Below are positions 27,572 through 34,927 of a stretch of 64,000 bases of DNA, piece by piece (the stretch's first letter is position 1; the number at the start of each line of letters is the position of its first letter). The notes below the pieces were generated by a model, which had not been told where the DNA came from, ran no database searches, and was given only the letters and a program-made list of their open reading frames with translations. A program made the position numbers and the translations under genes. This stretch comes from Niallia taxi (GTDB taxonomy: Bacteria; Bacillota; Bacilli; Bacillales; Cytobacillaceae), in NCBI RefSeq assembly GCF_032818155.1, contig NZ_CP102590.1, positions 310,001 to 374,000 of the forward strand. The letters are read 5' to 3'.

Positions 27572-29491
27572 TCACGAATAAATCATTCTAGCTTTCAAAG
27601 TAAATTCATTAAAATTTCTCGCAGTACTTAGTTCAGTCGCTTGTTTCTCGCGGATAATATCGACAAGAAAATCATAAATACCCATTGCTTCTTCGTAGTC
27701 TTCTTTACTGATGGCGAGGAGAAAGATCAGCTGTGCTTTCTGCCCGTTTCCCCAATCAATTGGTTCTTCTGTTAGAGCGATACCAATCTGTGTTCGCTTG
27801 GAAAGAAGATTTAAAGGATGCGGGACGGCTACTCCTTCTCCCATTACTGTTGAGCCCATTTCCTCCCTTTTTAAAATAGCAGCTAAAAATTCCTCTTCAT
27901 TATCGATTACTTCTTCTAACGCCATAGCGTGAGTTAGTGCTTTGATTGCCTCGTCTTTATGTTTAAAAGAATTCTTTATAAATAACTTTGGCGAGAAATA
28001 ATTCAGTAAAAGATCTGTTGTATGACTTAGCTCTTTCGTGATTTTTTTATCTAAATCAATAATCTGCCTCCTTGATGGCAAATTCTCTATTTTGAAAATT
28101 GGTTTATTCTTTTCCTCTATATCAATGGTCGTAATTACAACGTCTTCTTCCACATAAGGTAATGTGCTGTACCTCTGTGCTGAAATTGTTTTTGTTATAA
28201 ATAAATCTGGAATAGTCTGTTTAATTGCTGTTTCAATAATTCTGGCAGTTCCTATTCCAGAGCCGCAAACTATTAAACAGGAATTATGCCGTTCATATTT
28301 AACCTGATAATTCCTCTCCAATGAAGCACCAATATGTAAGGATAAATAGGCAATTTCTCCATGGTTAACCTCATAATCCAACTCATTTTTAATTGATTTC
28401 ACAGCATATAAAGTAATTTCATATGCAAGTGGAAAATACTTTTTTATATGTTCTTCCATTGGGTTTCTTACTCTAATGTTATTTTTCACTCGAAATAGCA
28501 TGGAGTTAATATGGCTCTGTAAATCACTTCTTAACTGTTCATCATTGTTGAGGTCATAATAATAATTTTCATTAATTTTATCTAAAAATAACTGGATATA
28601 ATCCGTAACAATATTATTTAAATGCTGACTTTGCTCCACAACAGAAATAATTTTACTTCTGACTTGAATAAATAGGTAATCTTGCTCCGACAGTGGAATG
28701 TCTATTAAGAAGACATCAGACAATAATTCGATTAAACCTTCCATTAATTCGGTGTATTGTCCCCACTTATCGCGCCCATACTCAAGCTCAAGTACAAATT
28801 GATTCTGTATTCGATCCGCCATTATAACAAGGTGAAAGATAAGGTTCTTTAGGTTTTCATCACTAAAATACAGATGAAAAGTACTAAATAAGTGTGGCAA
28901 CCGCTTTTGTAATGTTTCCAAAAAATGCTGTTGATTCTTCCAGCCAAAATACCGTTCTATTTGAGAATTGTCAAAGGATTCATCAATAAGTGATAGCAAT
29001 GCACACCGTTTATTACGCTCTGAGCCCTCGATAAATATTCCTTTTCCAACCTTGGAGTGTAAGGAGAGATCGAAGCTAGTAAGAAGATTTCTTATTTCTT
29101 TTATCTCATGGCTTAAAGTAGTTCTTCCAACATACATTTTTTCAGCCAATTCCTCCAAGGTCATGAATTGCTGTGCGTTTAACAGAATGATAATACATTG
29201 TTTTATTCTCTCTTCTTTTGAATTGATATCGAAATAAATAGGGGAAGTTACATTACTTTTTTTAAATTGATGGAAATTTTGATGGTCCAATACATCTATG
29301 TATAAACCTTTCCCACGCATATTTTTGATACTAAACCCATGATTCTTACCAACTTCATTCATCACCTTAATTTCCTTACGGACAGTTCGGTCTGATATCG
29401 ATAATAATTCGCCAATTTTTTCTCCATTAAATTCGCACATATTTTCTTCTAAAAGGGTAAAAATTTTATTTTTCCGGTTGTCTGCAAACAT
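27572..29491 (-). CDS. PRD-domain transcriptional activator of the mannosylglycerate operon
   Basis: A 639-residue regulator of the BglG/MtlR activator type. Order: HTH (about 5-60), second Mga-like HTH (92-150), PRD1 (about 195-300, His220), PRD2 (300-400, His386), an EIIB-like domain with LIVCGSGIGTA (405-490) and an EIIA domain with His558 in GEGVAVPHPLNLL. Phosphorylation of these sites by HPr and by the PTS normally sets activity. It is the last gene behind the mannosidase, separated by a terminator, so it may be made by readthrough or from its own promoter. The target operon is inferred from position. Confidence 0.88.
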   Translation of the reverse strand: MFADNRKNKIFTLLEENMCEFNGEKIGELLSISDRTVRKEIKVMNEVGKNHGFSIKNMRGKGLYIDVLDHQNFHQFKKSNVTSPIYFDINSKEERIKQCIIILLNAQQFMTLEELAEKMYVGRTTLSHEIKEIRNLLTSFDLSLHSKVGKGIFIEGSERNKRCALLSLIDESFDNSQIERYFGWKNQQHFLETLQKRLPHLFSTFHLYFSDENLKNLIFHLVIMADRIQNQFVLELEYGRDKWGQYTELMEGLIELLSDVFLIDIPLSEQDYLFIQVRSKIISVVEQSQHLNNIVTDYIQLFLDKINENYYYDLNNDEQLRSDLQSHINSMLFRVKNNIRVRNPMEEHIKKYFPLAYEITLYAVKSIKNELDYEVNHGEIAYLSLHIGASLERNYQVKYERHNSCLIVCGSGIGTARIIETAIKQTIPDLFITKTISAQRYSTLPYVEEDVVITTIDIEEKNKPIFKIENLPSRRQIIDLDKKITKELSHTTDLLLNYFSPKLFIKNSFKHKDEAIKALTHAMALEEVIDNEEEFLAAILKREEMGSTVMGEGVAVPHPLNLLSKRTQIGIALTEEPIDWGNGQKAQLIFLLAISKEDYEEAMGIYDFLVDIIREKQATELSTARNFNEFTLKARMIYS

Positions 29492-29574
29492 GTTGAACTT
29501 CTCCTTTCCATGAAGGATTGGTCATCTCAGCAAATGAACATAAAACAATGCCCCACTCAAATTTTTATGTAAAT

Positions 29575-29608
29575 GAAAACTTCCACCCACTTATTGCAGT
29601 AGGTGGAA
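29575..29608 (-). terminator. Terminator after the mannosidase gene
   Basis: Minus strand: TTCCACCTACT, a 6-nt loop, AGTGGGTGGAA, then GTTTTC. The 11-bp stem has one G-T pair. It lies between the mannosidase and its regulator. Confidence 0.7.
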
Positions 29609-29613
29609 TGCTT

Positions 29614-32268
29614 CTATAATGGGATAGAGATGGTACAGAATTTATATGGGGCTAATTCTTCTGTAAAATCTGCTTTCGTTAATTCATCTAACATCACAAA
29701 GCTCCCTTTTTCTATTAGTTCTTTTTCAATCGTTGATACCTTTTCTATATAAGGATTAAAGAGACGGACAATTAGATTATTACTTTCTTCTGCTTTCTTA
29801 ATTGTGCTAATAACAGAAGTCATCTTTTCAACAGTAAACAGGCTGTAAGATAACGGATTGGTTTTTTCTTCATCGCGATAAGCATAAATCATTCTTCCAT
29901 TTAGAAAATCAGAGAATTGGTAGGACGGAATTGGTGATAAATATTCCTTTGCCATTCTTGCAATATTCACTTCATCAAATGATTGGTTATTCTTCCTATA
30001 ATAAGCAAAAGTTGCCTTTAATTTTCCAAGTAACTGGGCATCTGGGGTCTCAACAATGCTTTCTCCAGATGCACGCCCTGGTCTGTAGAGTAGGTCCGTT
30101 TTTCCCATATGACTAAAGGTTCTAAATAAAGTTAATTGAATGGTGTCATATGAGTTTCCAACAATCTCATATTCTCTTACCCCTTCTGTGAAAATAGCAG
30201 CAACAGAATTCTCATCATGTAAGGAAACAAAGCTTTGCATTGGTTCGATTGATATCGGAGCCTCCTCCCACTTCTCCTCTTTCCAAACCTCCATTTCTGG
30301 TAAATAAACTGGTCTAGTAATTGTTCCAAATAACTGATCTGCAGTAGAGAATTTGCTGATAATTTCTGTATTAAATTGAACACAAAGGCGATGACTCAGT
30401 ACTTGATTGTCGATATCAATTTCAAAACGGATCAATTCTTCATTTTTCCGAAGGCCAACTTTTGCGGTAATGATAAAGTCCTTGTTGGCAATCCCGTTTG
30501 CCCTATCCTCGAGATTATATGGCACCTGCATTTTTAGTGCTATTTCAAGATGTTCCTCTACCTCAGAGGTAAAATAATTTACATCTATTAATTCAGAATC
30601 TGTTGAATAGCTTACTAGGTCCTCTCTAGGTGGAGAGTAATTATATGAGTCACCATCATCCCCATTTTCAACGAAAATCATCTGGTTTTTATATTCTTTT
30701 CCGGATGCTTTGTCTAAAATAGTTAGTGTATTATTTACAGCTGCTGAAATAGCATAATAGTCATTTTCTATTAGGGATTTAGACGATTCTTTAAAGGTAT
30801 TACTTGAATTTTCAAGGCTCTTATTCGATTCACTATCCAGCTCCAAATAAAAGCTATCATAGCCAAGGCCATTTAGATTTGTCACATATATTAAAATCTC
30901 AGCTAAAAAGACCTTTTCTGGTATATAGATCTCTTTGCTTGGATTCAAACGAATTGTTTGTTTTAACACATAATCGGTTAATTCAACTTTGTTTAAAATG
31001 GCAAATGGCATGGCATTTCCATGATAATCTTTAATAACAAAGTTCTCTTCTGGAATATACAGCCCCACTTTAACGACTCCTGACCGTTGATATGGAAGCG
31101 GATTAAATAAAGTGAAATTCAAATGATGCTGATACGGTATTCTTTCCGTCACTAACCGCATATGTATATCCAAAAGGTTTTCCGCTTTTTCTTTCGCTAG
31201 CTTATAACGATACTTCACATCCTGATTCGTTGTATCACTATTACAGCCGCCAATACTATCATGAGCAGCATTTTCAAACATCAGCTTCCAGATCTCTTCA
31301 AGCTCTCTATGCGGGTACACATTCCCTAACGAAAAACTAATTGAAAGTACTGGCTCTAGGACATTTACCAAAAAGTTTTCAATCTCATTGTTTGCTTGTT
31401 TTAAATCTGCTCTTGTCGAGAAAATAGACTTGTGCAGCCTACTATGCTTACCCTCCGTTAATTCACCTTTAATCACAGGAAGGTTTTCTACCTCTTGCTC
31501 AAGAGCATCAAAGAATTTCTCCGGTGATTGGAGAATATATTCTCGACTAGGATCCATCTCATTAAATTTATTAATAATTTCAGGAAGATTCGTTCTAATA
31601 GGTGCCTGATCAAAGCCATTAGGAAAATACACGTTATTTGTTGAGGCTTTTTCTTCTAGCTTACCAACAAACTCCTCTAGATAAGGGATGATATCTGCCT
31701 CTTCTTCTGGGATATTGCCACCATGGTAATATCCAAAGGGGATTTGCTCAGCCAGCATCTGGCTTCCGTCATCACCCTCCCAAATAAACTCAGTTTGTTT
31801 TAAACGGTTGTCCGCCACACCACGCCAAAATAAAAACCGATTAATACCAAAGTTTTTGTAAATTTGCGGCATGTTTCCACCTTGACCGAATGCATCAGGC
31901 ACATAACCAATTTCAAAGGAGTGTCCTAATTGCTTTGCATATTTAGTACCATAGAGTAGATTTCGTGCGACAGATTCCTGTGAAATGACTAATTGGTCTG
32001 TTTGAGTATACCAAGGCCCTGTTAAAAGCCGCTTCTCCGCAACTAATTTTTCAAGTCTGTTTCTGTCCTCTGGTTGATATTTTAAATAGTCTTCGATAAG
32101 AGATGTCTGAGCATCCATCAAGTAATATTCAAAATCCGTATTGTTTTCCAATGTATCGAGAACCTCTCGAAGATGCTTTACTAAATAAACAGTTGATCTA
32201 GACGATGTAAAGTACCATTCTCTATCCCAATGAGTATGTGGAACTACATGGACTTTTGTTTTTTTCAT
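29614..32268 (-). CDS. mngB: GH38 alpha-mannosidase, mannosylglycerate hydrolase type
   Basis: An 884-residue cytoplasmic glycoside hydrolase of family 38. The N-terminus carries the metal-binding motif VVPHTHWDREWY (His11, His13, Asp15), and GYVPDAFGQGGNMP contains the likely nucleophile Asp125. The length fits MngB of E. coli, which cleaves 6-phospho-mannosylglycerate to mannose 6-phosphate and glycerate. Three fructose-family PTS genes directly upstream would import and phosphorylate the sugar, exactly the MngA-MngB arrangement. The gene starts 113 bp after the EIIC stop, with a strong hairpin between them. The exact mannoside is inferred. Confidence 0.88.
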   Translation of the reverse strand: MKKTKVHVVPHTHWDREWYFTSSRSTVYLVKHLREVLDTLENNTDFEYYLMDAQTSLIEDYLKYQPEDRNRLEKLVAEKRLLTGPWYTQTDQLVISQESVARNLLYGTKYAKQLGHSFEIGYVPDAFGQGGNMPQIYKNFGINRFLFWRGVADNRLKQTEFIWEGDDGSQMLAEQIPFGYYHGGNIPEEEADIIPYLEEFVGKLEEKASTNNVYFPNGFDQAPIRTNLPEIINKFNEMDPSREYILQSPEKFFDALEQEVENLPVIKGELTEGKHSRLHKSIFSTRADLKQANNEIENFLVNVLEPVLSISFSLGNVYPHRELEEIWKLMFENAAHDSIGGCNSDTTNQDVKYRYKLAKEKAENLLDIHMRLVTERIPYQHHLNFTLFNPLPYQRSGVVKVGLYIPEENFVIKDYHGNAMPFAILNKVELTDYVLKQTIRLNPSKEIYIPEKVFLAEILIYVTNLNGLGYDSFYLELDSESNKSLENSSNTFKESSKSLIENDYYAISAAVNNTLTILDKASGKEYKNQMIFVENGDDGDSYNYSPPREDLVSYSTDSELIDVNYFTSEVEEHLEIALKMQVPYNLEDRANGIANKDFIITAKVGLRKNEELIRFEIDIDNQVLSHRLCVQFNTEIISKFSTADQLFGTITRPVYLPEMEVWKEEKWEEAPISIEPMQSFVSLHDENSVAAIFTEGVREYEIVGNSYDTIQLTLFRTFSHMGKTDLLYRPGRASGESIVETPDAQLLGKLKATFAYYRKNNQSFDEVNIARMAKEYLSPIPSYQFSDFLNGRMIYAYRDEEKTNPLSYSLFTVEKMTSVISTIKKAEESNNLIVRLFNPYIEKVSTIEKELIEKGSFVMLDELTKADFTEELAPYKFCTISIPL

Positions 32269-32325
32269 TAGTACAAAACTCCTTATCTTTAATTAGTGGA
32301 TACATACACTTCATAATTTTAAATA

Positions 32326-32364
32326 GTAGATTCCTGACTTGATAGATTATAAGCAGGAATCTAC
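32326..32364 (-). promoter_or_regulatory. Intercistronic hairpin between EIIC and the mannosidase
   Basis: Minus strand: GTAGATTCCTG, 17-nt loop, CAGGAATCTAC, a perfect 11-bp stem with no T-run after it (TATTTAAAATT). It could stabilise or process the mRNA or act as a weak attenuator. Confidence 0.55.
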
Positions 32365-32381
32365 CCAATGAAAATTAATAT

Positions 32382-33497
32382 TTAGTCAAAACTAATATCA
32401 AGCTCATCCAATTCTTCCTTTTGTTTATCAGCCTGTTTGGTTTCCAGTTCCTTGTCATCCCGGAAATTAACTAACAAATTTGATCCAATGCCAATAATAA
32501 ATGCACCAACTAAAATACCAGCTAAATATGCCCAGCTACTGCCGACAGTGAAGAAGCCATAAACTCCACCTACCGGAGGCATAATCTCATGCGCACCAAG
32601 CAGTACAGCAGTGGCAGCTCCTACAGCACCAGCGACAACGTTTAACGGTATCAGCTTTAACGGACTTTTTAAGGTAAATGGAATCGCTCCCTCTGTAATA
32701 CCAATGATCCCCATAACTAAGGACCCTTTACCTGACTCTAAAAGCTCTGGAGAGAAGTTTTTCCTTTTAAGCAATGTAGCAATCCCATAACCTAATGGCG
32801 GTATACAAATTGCAATATTCACTAAAATCGCAGGCAGGTATATCCCACTCATCATCAGTGCATTACCAGCCATCCATGCCGCCTTGTTAACTGGTCCTCC
32901 CATGTCAAAGGCAATCATGGCACCAAGCACCAATGCTAAAACAACATTATTAACATTACTTTGCGTCATTTCCGTAATCCAGTTTAATAAGGATGTATTA
33001 ATCCAGCCTAACGGTCCACCTAAGACCAATGCCATTAAAATTCCTATCGCGCCCACCGTAATTAATGGGAGAATAATTAATGGTACTGCACTTGCGAGTG
33101 AGCCACTAATAACAATCCGCTTTTTCACCCAATTTGTCAGCCAACCAGCAAAGAAACCAGCCACAACAGCCCCAATAAAACCAGCATTTGTTGAGCTTGC
33201 TAAGGCGCCACCGACAAGACCTGCTGCCAGCGCCGGCCTACCTCCAATGGAAAAGGCTATATAACCTCCTAGCACCAGGTTCAATAACCCGATTGCAGTC
33301 CAGCCAACTTGTTCAAATAAATATATATAATGAAGGAAACCACTTGTTTCAGCAAATTGACTTAAATCTGTATAACCAGCTGCAAAGCTTATGATTTTCG
33401 CAAGTGCCACAACTAAAGAACCAGCGATAATAACCGGAAGAACATACGAAATACCTGTCATTAAATGGGTTTTAAATGCATTGGCTTGTGATTTCAT
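32382..33497 (-). CDS. PTS fructose-family EIIC permease (mannosylglycerate type)
   Basis: A 371-residue membrane protein with about ten hydrophobic segments, including GISYVLPVIIAGSLVVALAK near the start and repeated Gly-rich loops (AFDMGGPVNKAAWMAGNALM). This matches fructose-family EIIC domains, which carry the sugar across the membrane while it is phosphorylated. The EIIA and EIIB domains that are fused to it in E. coli MngA are separate genes upstream here. It ends in a charged cytoplasmic tail (DDKELETKQADKQKEELDE). It lies 18 bp after the EIIB gene. Confidence 0.87.
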   Translation of the reverse strand: MKSQANAFKTHLMTGISYVLPVIIAGSLVVALAKIISFAAGYTDLSQFAETSGFLHYIYLFEQVGWTAIGLLNLVLGGYIAFSIGGRPALAAGLVGGALASSTNAGFIGAVVAGFFAGWLTNWVKKRIVISGSLASAVPLIILPLITVGAIGILMALVLGGPLGWINTSLLNWITEMTQSNVNNVVLALVLGAMIAFDMGGPVNKAAWMAGNALMMSGIYLPAILVNIAICIPPLGYGIATLLKRKNFSPELLESGKGSLVMGIIGITEGAIPFTLKSPLKLIPLNVVAGAVGAATAVLLGAHEIMPPVGGVYGFFTVGSSWAYLAGILVGAFIIGIGSNLLVNFRDDKELETKQADKQKEELDELDISFD

Positions 33498-33515
33498 TTT
33501 CTTTCCTCCATAGCA

Positions 33516-33839
33516 TTAGGATTGGTTTCTTTTTTCTAAAGCCTGAACAATTTTTTCAATAACAGCTTCACCATGGGAAACCGCCTGCCCCAGCTTCACC
33601 CGGACAACTGGCTTCCCCTTAAACCGTTCCTCCCCTTCAATAGCCTTATCTGCAGCTATAATTACTGCATCAGCCTCACGAATATCTGTCTCTGTTAAAT
33701 CATTTATAAAGCCCATAGCCCCTTGCTGTTCCATTTTTACCGAATGCCCTAGCTTAGCCCCGGCCTTTTCTAAAGCTTTAGCCGCCATTGGCGTATGAGC
33801 TAACCCTGCAATACAAGCTGTTACTCCTACAAACTTCAT
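33516..33839 (-). CDS. PTS fructose-family EIIB component
   Basis: A 107-residue cytoplasmic protein. The start KFVGVTACIAGLAHTPMAAK has the phospho-Cys at residue 9 in the usual fructose-EIIB loop, and DAVIIAADKAIEGEERFKGK fits the family. It receives phosphate from EIIA and passes it to the sugar held by EIIC. It is spaced 2 bp after the EIIA stop and 18 bp before EIIC. Confidence 0.88.
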   Translation of the reverse strand: MKFVGVTACIAGLAHTPMAAKALEKAGAKLGHSVKMEQQGAMGFINDLTETDIREADAVIIAADKAIEGEERFKGKPVVRVKLGQAVSHGEAVIEKIVQALEKRNQS

Positions 33840-33841
33840 CT

Positions 33842-34297
33842 TTACACAACCTCCATTTCAACACTCTTAAATAAATTCAAAATATCATCTTTCGTGTTCA
33901 CTTTAAAAAGCCGTTCTTGAAATTGCTCCTCTATTAGATTCCCAGCAAGTGCTGACAAAATTTTTATATGCTTCGTACCTGCCTCCATTTCCGGAACAAG
34001 AATAGCAAAAATAAATTTCACCTTAAAGTGATCAGGAGAGTTCCAATCAATGTTTTCTGTCGTTTTAATAAAAAAGAGCGTAGCCTTCTTAACCGTCGCA
34101 CTTTTAGCATGAGGAATAGCAATCCCCTCCTGAAAAGCTGTAGGATACTGCTCTTCCCTGCTAATAAAATCCTTTAACAGAATTTCCTGATTTTCAATTA
34201 ATCCTAATTGCTGTGCTTGAACAGAAATAAACTCTAATACCTCATCTCGATTACTTAACTCTAAATCTAAAAATATTTGGCTATCATTTAAAAGCAA
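33842..34297 (-). CDS. PTS fructose-family EIIA component
   Basis: A 151-residue cytoplasmic protein. The phospho-accepting His63 lies in FQEGIAIPHAKSATVKKATL, the standard EIIA(Fru) motif. It is the first gene of the operon. The start is TTG at 34297, chosen because AGGAGGG lies at proper distance and the next ATG has no such site. The promoter and cre box are directly upstream, so the whole operon should be under catabolite control. Confidence 0.88.
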   Translation of the reverse strand: MLLNDSQIFLDLELSNRDEVLEFISVQAQQLGLIENQEILLKDFISREEQYPTAFQEGIAIPHAKSATVKKATLFFIKTTENIDWNSPDHFKVKFIFAILVPEMEAGTKHIKILSALAGNLIEEQFQERLFKVNTKDDILNLFKSVEMEVV

Positions 34298-34312
34298 CCC
34301 TAACCCTCCTTT

Positions 34313-34326
34313 TGTTATCGCTTACA
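34313..34326 (-). promoter_or_regulatory. CcpA cre box of the mannosylglycerate operon
   Basis: Minus strand TGTAAGCGATAACA matches TGWAANCGNTNWCA at every defined position. It lies about 5 bp downstream of the -10 box, where bound CcpA would block transcription. Confidence 0.85.
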
Positions 34327-34331
34327 AATTG

Positions 34332-34360
34332 ATTATAAGGTAATTGTGTGGAATGTTTAA
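34332..34360 (-). promoter_or_regulatory. Sigma-A promoter of the mannosylglycerate operon
   Basis: Minus strand: -35 TTAAAC (34360-34355), 17-bp spacer, -10 TATAAT (34337-34332). The -10 is perfect and the -35 matches TTGACA in four of six positions, as expected for an activator-dependent promoter. Confidence 0.7.
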
Positions 34361-34495
34361 TGCGGAATTTGGCCAGTGGAGTTGGAATTATTTGTACTAG
34401 GTTTTTTGGAGTTTGGGGTTTTATTTTATGGGGTAATTTGATAGTTTTGATTTTACATTTTTTTCGTATAACTTATATAATTACCTGCCAAGCAC

Positions 34496-34531
34496 AGAAA
34501 AAGAGCCTTTCCTTATTGAAGGAAAGGACTC
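34496..34531 (-). terminator. Terminator of the type I restriction operon
   Basis: Minus strand: GAGTCCTTTCCTT, a 4-nt loop, AAGGAAAGGCTC, then TTTTTC. It lies about 400 bp after the last gene of the operon. The sequence between 34532 and 34927 holds no gene I can support. Confidence 0.75.
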
Positions 34532-34927
34532 GTAATTATAAAGCCATATATTTAAGTTCTTCTTACATTTTTAATTTATAATGGAAATGTCTAATTAAAG
34601 GGGTCAGTGACGACTAAGTTGTAACTTACTGGAATAGGAGCAAATATTAAATTTTAAAGCACTTCCATTCCGCTTAAAAGGAATATGTTTAATTAGCATC
34701 CACTCTTTTAAAATGCTATTAATTCTATTTGTTAAAGCGATAATTAATGTGGACCTTACACCAAGGCTTGTATCAAGTTTCTTCGGTAATAGTACAATCT
34801 TGAAAGTTATTTAAGCTTGTAAGAATCCTTATCTATTGAAGGCTCTTCTAGGTCCTAAAATACACACTAGTATTTGTTGTATATTTCTGAAGTGCTTTTT
34901 AGCTTTAACACAATAGTTCTAAGTCAT

